Below, piece after piece: positions 54,290-63,563 of a DNA stretch of 64,000 nt. Under the pieces are notes generated by a model. It was not told where the DNA came from, searched no databases, and saw only the letters and a list, made by a program, of their open reading frames with translations. Made by a program: the position numbers and the translations under genes. The stretch lies in NCBI GenBank assembly GCA_963713445.1, contig CAVQMB010000029.1:47545-111544 (forward strand), written 5' to 3'. The DNA comes from CAVQMB01 sp963713445 (lineage in GTDB: Bacteria; Pseudomonadota; Gammaproteobacteria; Competibacterales; Competibacteraceae). Each line of letters begins with the position of its first letter. Within the stretch, counting starts at the first letter, position 1.

Positions 54290-55609
54290 ATGTCGAATCC
54301 CGTACTAGGGTTGGTTTCTCTGTTCGTCGCCGTATTCGGGGTCCTTTTGGGTTACCCGATGGCGTTCGTTTTCATCTTTGTCGCCTTGGTGTTCGGCTAT
54401 ATCGGTGTCGGACACCAGGTATTCTATCTGCTCACCTACCAGTTCTTCTCGTTGATGACCAGCGTCGAACTGGCAGCGATCCCGCTGTTTCTGTTTATGG
54501 GCTATCTGCTGGAGCAATCCGGTCTGATGGACCGGATGTTTGGTGCGCTGCGCCTGATCATGGGGGGTACCAGAGGTTCGCTTTACATCATCGTTTTGGT
54601 GGTGGCGACGGTTTTTGCTGCGGCCACCGGCATTGTGGGCGCATCGGTGACCGTACTCGGCGTGATGGCGGCGCCAATGATGATTCGCAGCGGCTATGAC
54701 GCCCGGCTGTCGGCCGGCGCTATTGCGGCGGGGGGCACGCTGGGCATTCTCATTCCACCCAGCATTATGCTCATCGTTATGGGGCCGCTCATGGGGGTGC
54801 CAGTGTCGGACTTGTTCGCCGGTGCTGTGATTCCCGGCCTACTGCTTGCCAGCGTGTATCTTCTCTACACGATCATCCGCTGCCGGATCAATCCCAGCCT
54901 AGGACCGGCCCTCAAGCGCGAAGAACGCGCGAGTTCGTTCGGCGAGACTGTTCGCGAGCTGTTTCTGGGCGTTATCCCGATTGCCGTGGTCATCGGAGCA
55001 ACGCTGGGACTCATCATTGCCGGCATCACCACACCGACCGACGCTGCTGCCACGGGAGCTTTCGCCTCGCTGTTGCTGACGTTTGCCTACGGCCGGATGG
55101 GCTGGACCCAACTCAAGACCGCCGTATTTCGGACCATGGAAACGACGGCCTTCATCATGTTCTTGATCGGTGCAGCCAACTTTTTCGGCGCTGTGTTTGC
55201 GCGGCTGGGAAGCGGCAATCTAATTACCAGTACGCTGACCGGACTGTCGGTTTCGCCAATGACAATGCTGTTCCTGATGCTGTCGCTGGTATTCGTGCTC
55301 GGCGGGCCGCTGGAGTGGATCCCAATTGTGCTGGTCGTCATTCCGATTCTGCTGCCGGTCGTCAAGCAGCTGGGATTCGACATGCTCTGGTTCAGCATCC
55401 TGGTGGCCGTGACGCTGCAGTCGTCTTGGCTGACGCCACCGATGGCACTGTCTTCGTATTTTCTTAAAGGTGTCGTGCCACAATGGAGCATGAAGGACAT
55501 CTATCTGGGAATGGTCCAGTTCGTCGTACTGCAGGCCATAGTGATTGCACTGTTGATCGAATTCCCGGCCTTGGTCACCTGGTTACCCAACATGGCAGGG
55601 CTCAATTAG
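54290..55609 (+). CDS. TRAP transporter large permease (DctM)
   Basis: A 439-aa protein with about 12 hydrophobic spans, and the DctM motifs IPLFLFMGYLLEQSG, AAATGIVGASVTVLGVMAAPMM, GAIAAGGTLGILIPPSIMLI and LSLVFVLGGPLEWIPIVLVV. It is 5 nt after dctQ. It carries the sodium-coupled transport path. Confidence 0.93.
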   Translation: MSNPVLGLVSLFVAVFGVLLGYPMAFVFIFVALVFGYIGVGHQVFYLLTYQFFSLMTSVELAAIPLFLFMGYLLEQSGLMDRMFGALRLIMGGTRGSLYIIVLVVATVFAAATGIVGASVTVLGVMAAPMMIRSGYDARLSAGAIAAGGTLGILIPPSIMLIVMGPLMGVPVSDLFAGAVIPGLLLASVYLLYTIIRCRINPSLGPALKREERASSFGETVRELFLGVIPIAVVIGATLGLIIAGITTPTDAAATGAFASLLLTFAYGRMGWTQLKTAVFRTMETTAFIMFLIGAANFFGAVFARLGSGNLITSTLTGLSVSPMTMLFLMLSLVFVLGGPLEWIPIVLVVIPILLPVVKQLGFDMLWFSILVAVTLQSSWLTPPMALSSYFLKGVVPQWSMKDIYLGMVQFVVLQAIVIALLIEFPALVTWLPNMAGLN

Positions 55610-55796
55610 CAAATGCCTGTTATCGCTCCATACCCCATGGCGCTTGATTTCATCGAGCGCTTGCGGCTTCTGTAGTAATGACGGTCGCCTTGCGACTAGG
55701 GAGGCTTCATGATCTGACTTGTGCCGTTGCTTGTCTGCTTATTGTGGAGACCCCGCGCAGGGGGGGCCGCAAGAGCCAAACCGAAAGGAGGAAGAT

Positions 55797-56915
55797 ATGA
55801 TTACCATACGAACCGCGCTGGCTCGGCTGCTGATCGCAGGCAGCCTGCTGTTTATGACCATGCTGCCCGCAGCGTACGCTGCAACTCAGCATGTCTACCA
55901 GTTTTCCATTCAGACCGCTGTTCCAGCGTCGAGCTTGTACTATCAGCTCATGGAGCGTTTTGCCAAGCAGATTGGCACCATGTCGGGCGGACGGCTAAAG
56001 GCCGATGTCCTTGCCGCCGGTGCTGTGGTTGGCCCGTTCCAGATTATCGACGCCGTCAGCAACAACGTTATCAAGGCGGGCTACGCCTGGGGTAACTACT
56101 GGTCGGGAAAAAACTCCGCATTCGTCCTGTTTTCGAATGTGCCTGCCAGCACCGGGCTCGACCAGCGTAGCCTGATGGCCTGGTATTACCAGGGGGGTGG
56201 TGAGAAGCTTTACGACGAACTTCTGGGCAAGATCATGAAGCTGGATGTAAAAGCCTTCCTGATGCAGCCCATGGGGCCCGATCCGTTGGGCTGGTTCAAG
56301 AAACCCATCAAGAACATGCAGGACTTCGCTAAATTCAAATATCGTGCACCGCCAGGGATTCCCGGCGAGACCTATAAGGAAATGGGAGTTGCTGCGGTGG
56401 CGATGCCCGGGGGCGATATCGTGCCATCGGCGCAGCGCGGCGTGATCAATGCCGCGGAATGGATCGGACCGGCGGACGACCGTAACCTTGGTTTGCAGAA
56501 AATCTGGAAGTACTACTACCTTCAGGGGCTGCACCAGCAAACCGATGTGGGACAAATCATCTTCAACAAGGACTTTTGGAACTCGCTGCCCCCCGATCTC
56601 AAGGAGATCATCCGTGTTGCCGTGATGGCCAATATTGCGGAAACCTTCAACGCCGACATCTACAACAACGCCATCGCCCTGCACCAGTTTGAGGATAAGG
56701 ACCATGTCCACGTGCTGGACACGCCGGCGGATTACTACCCCAAGTTTATCGCCGCCGAGAAGAAAGTGACCGCACAGTATGCGGCCAAAAATCCTTTTTT
56801 CAAGAAGGTCCTGGAATCACAAATCGACTTTGCGAAGACGGTTTACCCATATCGCAAACGTATCCTCGAGCTCTACTACAACATGGTCAAAACCGCGCAT
56901 GAACAGCATCACTGA
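55797..56915 (+). CDS. TRAP transporter solute-binding protein (DctP, TakP-like)
   Basis: About 372 aa with a signal peptide (LLIAGSLLFMTMLPAAYA). Conserved features include KFKYRAPPGIPGETYKEMG with the ligand Arg of DctP proteins, and MPGGDIVPSAQRGVINAAEWIGPADD, closest by eye to TakP-type 2-oxoacid binders that hold the ligand with a cation. The ATG at 55797 follows AAGGAGGAAG. It is separated from dctM by about 190 nt. Confidence 0.88.
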   Translation: MITIRTALARLLIAGSLLFMTMLPAAYAATQHVYQFSIQTAVPASSLYYQLMERFAKQIGTMSGGRLKADVLAAGAVVGPFQIIDAVSNNVIKAGYAWGNYWSGKNSAFVLFSNVPASTGLDQRSLMAWYYQGGGEKLYDELLGKIMKLDVKAFLMQPMGPDPLGWFKKPIKNMQDFAKFKYRAPPGIPGETYKEMGVAAVAMPGGDIVPSAQRGVINAAEWIGPADDRNLGLQKIWKYYYLQGLHQQTDVGQIIFNKDFWNSLPPDLKEIIRVAVMANIAETFNADIYNNAIALHQFEDKDHVHVLDTPADYYPKFIAAEKKVTAQYAAKNPFFKKVLESQIDFAKTVYPYRKRILELYYNMVKTAHEQHH

Positions 56916-57016
56916 GTGAGTGATAAAGCGTTTGTCGGAACCAATCAAAGTGGGCTATGACGGCGATGGATCGGGCAGGGCATGCGCGATTCATCGCCGT
57001 CCATCGTATCCTCTGG

Positions 57017-57510
57017 TTAGGCCGGCGAGTAGTCGCTGATCAATGCGTCTGCAAACTTTCGCCAAATCAAAGTCGAACCTTGGCTTTGCGCTTTTGGCGA
57101 CATCGGCTTAGGCTGCGCGACACCACAATGTCGTCCTAACCGATTGTTTTCTCTGACGGCTGACAATGTTTTTTCGAAGAGCTTGATGCAGGCGGCGACA
57201 ACAATCGGGTCCAGCGAGATTCCTGCCTCTGCCTTCACTTGGGCTAACGCCTTCTCCAGACTCCGTCCCGCCCGGTAGGGACGGTGTGAGGACATCGCCT
57301 CTACCGTACGGCCACGGCAATAACACGGGCTTCAAGTATGATCTCCTCGCCTTTGAGTCCGCGTAGGTATCCGCTGCCGTCGAGTCGCTCATGATGCTGG
57401 TATATGGCTTGTGCAACCAGCCAAGGAAAGTCGATTTCTTTGATTATGTCGAAGCCGGCCTGCGGATGCTTGTCAAGGAAGATGTCGCCTCGGGTCATGC
57501 CAGTTTTAGT
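57017..57510 (-). pseudogene. HD-GYP domain remnant
   Basis: The C-terminal half of an HD-GYP phosphodiesterase is left: HPQAGFDIIKEIDFPWLVA, QHHERLDGSGYLRGLKG and ARVIAVA in one frame, then EAMSSHRPYRAGRSLEKAL and DPIVVAACIKLFEK in the next, broken near 57301 by an apparent 1-nt deletion. The N-terminal HD residues and any sensor domain are missing. HD-GYP proteins degrade cyclic di-GMP; this one cannot be functional. Upstream it abuts the RCC1 remnant. Confidence 0.75.
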
Positions 57511-57905
57511 GTTTTGCCGGTGATCGTCGGCGTGATCACCGGCGCGGTGGCGTCCACGGTCACGATCAGGGTGGTGGCCACCCCGGTATCGCTGCTTCTC
57601 CACTGCAGGGAGTCGGTCAGATCGGCGGTGACAGGGGTGGCGCTGTCGGTGGTGGTGTCGTCGCCGAGCTCGCCGTTGCCGTTGTCGCCCCAGCACCGGA
57701 CGCTGCCGTCACTGATCAGCGCGCCGGTGTGGACAAAAGACCCGCGCTCATGGCAATGGCGCCGCTGAGCGGGTTGCTGTCGGTGCTGCTGGTGTGCACC
57801 GACACCGGTGTGGCGGTAACGTACGACGACGCCGGCTACTGCCTGCACCGCCACCCTGGTCTCGGCAATCTCGATGCCCCCGAACGCCCGCCGGCGGCGC
57901 GCTAC
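57495..57905 (-). pseudogene. RCC1-repeat protein remnant
   Basis: One RCC1 repeat is visible: FVHTGALISDGSVRCWGDNGNG, then ELGDDTTTDSATPVT, followed by an Ig-like tail (DTGVATTLIVTVDATAP) to a stop at 57495. Upstream sequence continues the same kind of protein in another frame (TATPVSVHTSSTDSNPLSG), so at least one indel separates them near 57737. Such repeats form beta-propellers in secreted or surface proteins. No complete gene is present. Confidence 0.6.
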
Positions 57906-57986
57906 CGCGATTGACGTTGCCTTCGACAGGAAAAACGGGTAATTTTCGGCAGTGCTTCTACCGTACCAAATGGGGAGAGAACCAAA

Positions 57987-58844
57987 ATGTATAAGAAATT
58001 TTTGGCCTTTGGGCTTACGGCGATTGTAGGCCTCGCCGTGGCGGCTGTCAGTCCGGCGTCGGCAGAGGGCCTCAGCGGTACGCTGAAACAGATCAAGGAC
58101 ACGGGCACCTTTGTCATCGGTGCGCGCGAAACGTCGATCCCGTTCTCCTATCTGGATCAAAACCAGCATTACGTCGGGTATTCGATAGATCTGTGTATGC
58201 GGGTCGCCGATGCAATAAAGAAACAACTGAATATGCCGAAGCTTAAGGTCAAGTTCGTCCCGGATAATCCGGTGAATCGCATACCGCTGATTGTCAATCA
58301 CACTACCGAACTCGAGTGTGGATCCAGCACCAATACCTTGCGTCGCGAGCAACAGGTCAGCTTTGCCCTGACGACGTTCATCACCGGCACAAAGCTGCTG
58401 GTGCGGAAAGATTCCGGGATCAAGCAAGTGGAGGACCTGAACGGTAAGGTCATCGCTCTCGCCCCCGGAACGACAAACTATCGGGTGATCAAAGACATCA
58501 TTCAGAAAGAGCACCTCAACACCAAGATTCTGAATGTCAAGGATCATCCCGAGGGTTTTCTGGCGGTGGAGACCGGGCGTGCTGATGCCTACTCGACGGA
58601 CAGCATTCTGCTACACGGGCTGATCGTGAAGTCGAAGCACCCCGATAAATACGCCGTGGTCGGGCGCTTTCTGTCATACGAACCGTATTCGTTTATGATG
58701 CGCCGCAATGATGCCGCGTTCCGGCTCGTGGTGGATCGGGTCCTTGCTGATCTGTTCCGTTCCGGTGCTATCTATAAGATCTATCACAAGTGGTTCGACC
58801 CTATGGGCGTTCCTGTAAGTCCCTCTGCTCAAGGCCGCGTTTAA
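57987..58844 (+). CDS. Glutamate/aspartate-type ABC transporter binding protein
   Basis: A 285-aa GltI-like periplasmic protein: signal peptide (FGLTAIVGLAVAAVSPASA), GARETSIPFSYLDQNQHYVGYSIDLC and the HTTELECGSSTNTLRREQQVSFALTTF ligand region. The start has GGGGAGAG upstream. It is the first gene of a five-gene operon (binding protein, two permeases, ATPase, cysteine-synthase-like enzyme). Ligand could be an acidic or a sulfur amino acid. Confidence 0.88.
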   Translation: MYKKFLAFGLTAIVGLAVAAVSPASAEGLSGTLKQIKDTGTFVIGARETSIPFSYLDQNQHYVGYSIDLCMRVADAIKKQLNMPKLKVKFVPDNPVNRIPLIVNHTTELECGSSTNTLRREQQVSFALTTFITGTKLLVRKDSGIKQVEDLNGKVIALAPGTTNYRVIKDIIQKEHLNTKILNVKDHPEGFLAVETGRADAYSTDSILLHGLIVKSKHPDKYAVVGRFLSYEPYSFMMRRNDAAFRLVVDRVLADLFRSGAIYKIYHKWFDPMGVPVSPSAQGRV

Positions 58845-58869
58845 ATCCAAGCCATACCTAATTGAGCAG

Positions 58870-58904
58870 ACTGGCGGGGGGCATGCTCGCGCGCCCCCGC
58901 CAGT
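58870..58904 (+). promoter_or_regulatory. Intercistronic stem-loop after binding-protein gene
   Basis: ACTGGCGGGGG/CCCCCGCCAGT makes a perfect 11-bp stem in the 96-nt gap before the first permease gene. No U-tract follows. This is the usual place for a hairpin that protects the abundant binding-protein mRNA or attenuates downstream expression. Confidence 0.7.
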
Positions 58905-58940
58905 GCCTCGCTAACGGCATTTTTCTACTAAAGCTGACGT

Positions 58941-59666
58941 ATGTCACAGTACAACTGGGACTGGGGGGTGTTGTTTACCCACCCTTACCTGCAGTGGCTG
59001 TTGTCCGGGCTGGCGACGACGGTCGAAATCTCGCTCATCGCCTGGATCGTCGCCTTTACGCTGGGATCGCTGATCGGCATCGCCAGGACGGTGCCTAACC
59101 GGTGGCTGCGTCTGGCGGGCAGCGCCTACGTCGAACTGTTCCGTAACGTGCCGCTACTGGTGCAGTTGTTCCTGTGGTTCTTCGTGCTTCCGCAAATCCT
59201 GCCGGACACTTGGGGGCATTGGATAAAGCGGGATCTTCCAGCCCCCGAGTTCTGGACTGCAGTGGTCTGCCTTGGCACCTACACGGCCTCGCGCGTCGCC
59301 GAGCAGGTGCGCGCCGGAATCCAGTCGATCACCCGTGGTCAGATCCAGGCTGCACTGGCCACGGGCCTCACGCTGGCTCAGACCTACCGCTATGTCATGC
59401 TTCCCGTCGCGTACCGGCGCATCATTCCGCCGCTGACCACCGAATTCCTGACCATTTTCAAGAACTCCTCGCTTGGTTTAACCATCGGCGTGCTTGAACT
59501 GACCGCCCAGAGCCGGCAGATTGAGAGCTATACCTTCCATGGCTTCGAAGCGTACACCGCAGCCACCGTCCTTTACGTGCTGATCACGGCCATCGTGATG
59601 TTCTCGATGCGATTGCTGGAGGCCAGGTCCAGCGTGCCCGGGATGTTCGGCCGGGGCCGGGGCTGA
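58941..59666 (+). CDS. Glutamate/aspartate-type ABC permease GltJ-like
   Basis: A 241-aa permease beginning MSQYNWDWGVLF, a start shared by GltJ proteins. The EAA loop is IQSITRGQIQAALATGLTLAQTYRYVMLPVA, and LTIFKNSSLGLTIGVLELTAQSRQ is typical of this family. It pairs with the next gene. Confidence 0.9.
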   Translation: MSQYNWDWGVLFTHPYLQWLLSGLATTVEISLIAWIVAFTLGSLIGIARTVPNRWLRLAGSAYVELFRNVPLLVQLFLWFFVLPQILPDTWGHWIKRDLPAPEFWTAVVCLGTYTASRVAEQVRAGIQSITRGQIQAALATGLTLAQTYRYVMLPVAYRRIIPPLTTEFLTIFKNSSLGLTIGVLELTAQSRQIESYTFHGFEAYTAATVLYVLITAIVMFSMRLLEARSSVPGMFGRGRG

Positions 59667-59685
59667 GGAGCTGGTAGAACCAATC

Positions 59686-60351
59686 ATGTTAGCGGGATTC
59701 GATTTCGGGGTTATCTACCACTCTCTGCCCTTCCTTTGGCAGGGATTACAACTGAGTTTTCTGCTCACCATTCTGGCAGCCAGTGGTGGCATAGTATTCG
59801 GAACGTTGCTCGCGCTGATGCGGCTTTCCCCACTGCGCGTGGTCTACGCGGTCGGCACGACGTATGTGAACTTTTTCCGTTCCCTGCCGCTGATCCTGGT
59901 GATTTTCTGGTTCTATTTTCTCGTCCCCCTGATCGTGGGACGACCGGTGGGCAGCTTCAACTCAGCACTGATTGCTTTCATGCTGTTCGAAGCCTCTTAC
60001 TACGCCGAGATCATTCGCGCCGGAATCCAGAGTATTCCCGGCGGCCAATACAGCGCCGCGCTGGCGACCGGGCTTACCCGCCGCCAGGCCATGCAGTACG
60101 TCGTGCTACCCCAGGCGTTCAGGCACATGATCCCGGTGCTCATTTCGCAAGTTATCATCCTGTTCCAGGACACGTCCCTGGTTTACGTGGTCTCGCTGCA
60201 TGACTTCATGACGGCGTCAAGTATCGTGGCCACAGAGCAGAACCGGCTGGTCGAAATGTACTCCTTCGCGGCGCTGGTCTATCTCGCCATCTGTTCGGTC
60301 GGGTCACAACTGGTGCGTCACCTTCAATCCAAGCGTTTTGCCATCCAGTGA
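59686..60351 (+). CDS. Glutamate/aspartate-type ABC permease GltK-like
   Basis: A 221-aa permease: YVNFFRSLPLILVIFWFYFLVP, the EAA loop IQSIPGGQYSAALATGLTRRQAMQYVVLPQA and LFQDTSLVYVVSLHDF are GltK signatures. Its TGA overlaps the GTG start of the ATPase gene (GTGA). Confidence 0.9.
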   Translation: MLAGFDFGVIYHSLPFLWQGLQLSFLLTILAASGGIVFGTLLALMRLSPLRVVYAVGTTYVNFFRSLPLILVIFWFYFLVPLIVGRPVGSFNSALIAFMLFEASYYAEIIRAGIQSIPGGQYSAALATGLTRRQAMQYVVLPQAFRHMIPVLISQVIILFQDTSLVYVVSLHDFMTASSIVATEQNRLVEMYSFAALVYLAICSVGSQLVRHLQSKRFAIQ

Positions 60352-61076
60352 TAGAGCTCAAGAACGTCAACAAGTGGTACGACTCGTTTCAGGTCCTCAA
60401 GGATTGCAATATGCGGGTCGAGCGGGGTGAGGTGGTCGTAATCTGCGGTCCCTCCGGCTCTGGCAAGAGTACGCTCATTAAATGTATTAACGGGCTGGAA
60501 CCGTTCCAGTCCGGCGAGATCTTCGTCAATGAAACATCCGTGGGGCATCGCCGAACCAACCTGCCGAAGCTGCGCTCGCATATCGGCATGGTATTTCAGA
60601 ACTTCGAGCTCTACCCGCACATGAAGGTGCTCGACAACATCTGCCTGTCCCAGATCAAGGTTCTCGGACGCAGCCGCAGCGAAGCAGAGGGCCGGACACA
60701 CGAGCTGCTCAATCGGGTCGGGCTTACCGAACAAGCGAAGAAATACCCGGGGCAACTGTCGGGGGGACAGCAACAGCGGGTGGCAATCGCACGGGCGCTG
60801 GCGATGGACCCGATCGCCATGCTCTTCGACGAACCGACCTCGGCACTCGATCCGGAGATGATCAATGAAGTGCTCGACGTTATGGTCGGGCTCGCCCGTG
60901 ATGGCATGACCATGATGGTGGTGACCCATGAAATGGGTTTCGCGCGCAAGGTGGCCAACCGGGTCGCGTTCATGGATGCCGGGATGGTTGTTGAGGACAC
61001 CACCAAGGATGAATTTTTCGCCAAACCGCGCAGCGATCGGGCTCAGACATTCCTTTCGAAAATTCTGCAACACTAG
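60348..61076 (+). CDS. Glutamate/aspartate-type ABC ATPase GltL-like
   Basis: A 242-aa ATPase from a GTG start: Walker A GPSGSGKST, MVFQNFELYPHMKVLDN, signature LSGGQQQRVAIARAL, Walker B AMLFDEPTSALDPEM, H-loop VVTHEMGFA. Its coupling to the permease confirms a GltIJKL-type importer. Confidence 0.93.
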   Translation: MIELKNVNKWYDSFQVLKDCNMRVERGEVVVICGPSGSGKSTLIKCINGLEPFQSGEIFVNETSVGHRRTNLPKLRSHIGMVFQNFELYPHMKVLDNICLSQIKVLGRSRSEAEGRTHELLNRVGLTEQAKKYPGQLSGGQQQRVAIARALAMDPIAMLFDEPTSALDPEMINEVLDVMVGLARDGMTMMVVTHEMGFARKVANRVAFMDAGMVVEDTTKDEFFAKPRSDRAQTFLSKILQH

Positions 61077-61121
61077 TCGGGGCCCGAATACCGTCGCCAA
61101 TCGATATCCCGGAAAGACTCA

Positions 61122-62042
61122 ATGAACTATGCATCATCGATTCTGGACCTGATCGGCCACACCCCGCTGCTGGCACTGGACCGCATTAACGAGAACGCTA
61201 ACGCCCGCGTTCTGGGCAAATGCGAGTTCCTCAACCCGATCGCCGTCAAGGATCGACCGGTCCTGTATATGATTCGCGGTGCCGAGCGACGCGGCGAAAT
61301 CAAGGCCGGTGATACCCTGGTAGAGGCGACGTCCGGCAACACGGGTATGGCGCTGGCTTACATCGGTTGCATGCGCGGCTACCGCGTCACGCTTTGCATG
61401 TCGGAGATCCAAAGTCTCGAACGGCGCCGCGTGCTTAAAGCTCTGGGCGCGGAGCTGGTCCTTACCCCCAAGGAGCTTGGCACCAAAGGAGCCAAGGCCG
61501 AAGCCGTGCGGATCGCCGAAACCACCGGCGCCTTCTACGTCGGTCAGCACGACAACCCCGACAATCGCAAGTCTCACGTTGCGACCACGGCCGAGGAAAT
61601 CTGGACCGACACGGACGGCCAACTCGATATCGTCGTTGCACCGGTGGGTACCGGTGGCACCATCTGCGGTGTCGCCGAGGCACTCAAACCCCGGAAGAAT
61701 TCACTTTATACGGTGGGCGTCGAACCCGCGGAATCCCCGTTTATCTCGAACGGCTGTTTCACGCCCCACCGTATGATGGGCACCGCACCCGGGTTCCTTC
61801 CCAAGATCCTGGACCGAGATCTGATCGACGAAATGATGCTGGTCTCCGAGGACGAGGCGTTCGCAACCTGCCGCCGGCTTGCCCGCAAGGAAGGTATTCT
61901 CGTGGGCATCTCGTCCGGTGCCAGTGTAACCGCAGCCCTCCGGCTCGCCCGCATGCCAGAAAACGACGGCAAGATCATCGTGTGCATGCTGGCAGATAGC
62001 GGGGAGCGCTATCTGAGTGTGGCGGGACTGTTTGATCAGTAA
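61122..62042 (+). CDS. Cysteine synthase-like PLP enzyme (CysK/CysM family)
   Basis: A 306-aa fold-type II PLP enzyme. The Schiff-base lysine lies in NPIAVKDRP, the substrate loop is EATSGNTGMAL, the phosphate cup VGTGGTICG, and SSGASVTAAL closes the active site. The usual NPGGSVKDR is altered to NPIAVKDR, so the residues before the catalytic Lys differ from standard O-acetylserine sulfhydrylases. Cotranscription with an amino-acid importer suggests it may use an imported substrate rather than serve general cysteine synthesis (inference). Confidence 0.82.
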   Translation: MNYASSILDLIGHTPLLALDRINENANARVLGKCEFLNPIAVKDRPVLYMIRGAERRGEIKAGDTLVEATSGNTGMALAYIGCMRGYRVTLCMSEIQSLERRRVLKALGAELVLTPKELGTKGAKAEAVRIAETTGAFYVGQHDNPDNRKSHVATTAEEIWTDTDGQLDIVVAPVGTGGTICGVAEALKPRKNSLYTVGVEPAESPFISNGCFTPHRMMGTAPGFLPKILDRDLIDEMMLVSEDEAFATCRRLARKEGILVGISSGASVTAALRLARMPENDGKIIVCMLADSGERYLSVAGLFDQ

Positions 62043-62249
62043 CAACGATGCGGCTTAAAACTGCCGCTATCAGATTCGCGCGCGGATACCTGGAGCAACC
62101 GGCACACGACAGCCACCGGATACTGGGCTGGGTTTCGCTTTAACGGTCTGAAGAGTGCTGGTAAAGGGAATTCCTTGCATCGAATCCTGCTCCGGCTGCG
62201 TATTAAGCTGTCCGCCGCCAGAGCAGGTAAGCCCACGGTCTATTGCTTT

Positions 62250-63563
62250 TTATCGAATAGCTCCAGACAAAATAGGCACAACGGCGACGCTGACGCCGTT
62301 GGCATCCAGAACGATTCGGCCCACCGGGGCCAGCGGCACATCCCACCAGTTCTGGGTTGCGTTGACACTGCCATCCACGCCCAGGTTGTCTACGCCGTAT
62401 GTCGCAACCAAGAAGTCATTCAAGTGTACCTGAACCTGCGTCGGTGACTTCACCGCTATCCCGATATCCTCGTTCTCGATGCGGTTCTGTGAGATAACCG
62501 TGCCGTCAGCCGCCGACACACCAAACACATTAATGCCGGTCGGCCCTGGTGTGGCCGCGTCGCCTGAGTCCGCGTGATTGCCCGCGATGTAGTTATCGGC
62601 GATGACATTGTCGCTGAGGTTCTGGTTAGGCGTGTGACTGTGCAAGGCAACGCCGGGCATGCCATTGTTGGTCAGCGTATTGTGAATCACCACGTTACCG
62701 TAGGCTGCGGCCCCCGGGACCGACGCAAAAATGCCTACCCCAGCGCCCTCTTGGTTGGCGAGACCGTTGCGCGTGGATATATTGTCAGACACCATGTTGT
62801 GGTAAACACCGAAAGGAGACGTCGTACCTGTCAACGCGGCCGGCGGATGCGACGGCAGGGTAATGCCACAATCGAACGGATTGTCATGGACATTATTCCC
62901 CTTGACCAGATTGTCATGCGTCGCACCAGTGTCATCACTCAGCAGTATACCTCCGGCATTACTACCCACTTCGTTGTTAGCTACGGTTGAATGATCGACC
63001 CCTGAGAGGTGGATACCCTCCCCGCAGTCAAATCCTTCCATCGTTTCCCACGACGGGATGCCGGGGCAAATGGGTCCGGACGAGCCCATCGCAAGGCTGA
63101 GGTTATTATTGAGGACGACATTATTCCATACCGTCACGTCCGATGCGTTGGTCACCACAATACCCTCGAAGTTGGCGTTCTTGATGGTAAATCCGGAAAT
63201 GACTACGTTCGCCAGCCCAGGGTTATCGATGCCGTCGACGTCGATGCCGTTCGCGTTACCGGTGGCGTCGATCGTCGTGTTAATCGGGTTCGCCCCTACC
63301 AGAGATAGGGCCTTGTCAATCGTGACATCTTCGCGATAAACGCCCGGCGCGACGGTAATGGTGTCGTTCGGGGCTGCGGCCGCAATAGCCACCTGTATGC
63401 TGGCGAAACGACGGTTGCCATCGCGTGGATTCACACACAATGTCGCCCCTTCGGCCGACGGCAGTACCCCAACGATCAATATCATTAGAGCGGTGGCCAT
63501 TAAGGCACGAGTTTGTAAAATAGGTAAACTGCCGGACAAAAATCGAAAACAATTATTATTCAT
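62250..63563 (-). CDS. Secreted right-handed parallel beta-helix protein
   Basis: The 437-aa protein has an N-terminal signal (ATALMILIVGVLPSAEG), a PbH opening (FASIQVAIAAAAPNDTITVAPGVYRE) and many short Asn-rich rungs (ISGFTIKNANFEGIVVTNAS, VANNEVGSNAGGILLSDD, VIADNYIAGNHADSG) typical of NosD/pectate-lyase-like helices. No lyase catalytic residues could be assigned; Asn-stacked rungs may bind surface polysaccharide. It is convergent with the cysteine-synthase-like gene. Start ATG 63563 has no strong ribosome-binding site; ATG at 63500 is another option. Confidence 0.8.
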   Translation of the reverse strand: MNNNCFRFLSGSLPILQTRALMATALMILIVGVLPSAEGATLCVNPRDGNRRFASIQVAIAAAAPNDTITVAPGVYREDVTIDKALSLVGANPINTTIDATGNANGIDVDGIDNPGLANVVISGFTIKNANFEGIVVTNASDVTVWNNVVLNNNLSLAMGSSGPICPGIPSWETMEGFDCGEGIHLSGVDHSTVANNEVGSNAGGILLSDDTGATHDNLVKGNNVHDNPFDCGITLPSHPPAALTGTTSPFGVYHNMVSDNISTRNGLANQEGAGVGIFASVPGAAAYGNVVIHNTLTNNGMPGVALHSHTPNQNLSDNVIADNYIAGNHADSGDAATPGPTGINVFGVSAADGTVISQNRIENEDIGIAVKSPTQVQVHLNDFLVATYGVDNLGVDGSVNATQNWWDVPLAPVGRIVLDANGVSVAVVPILSGAIR

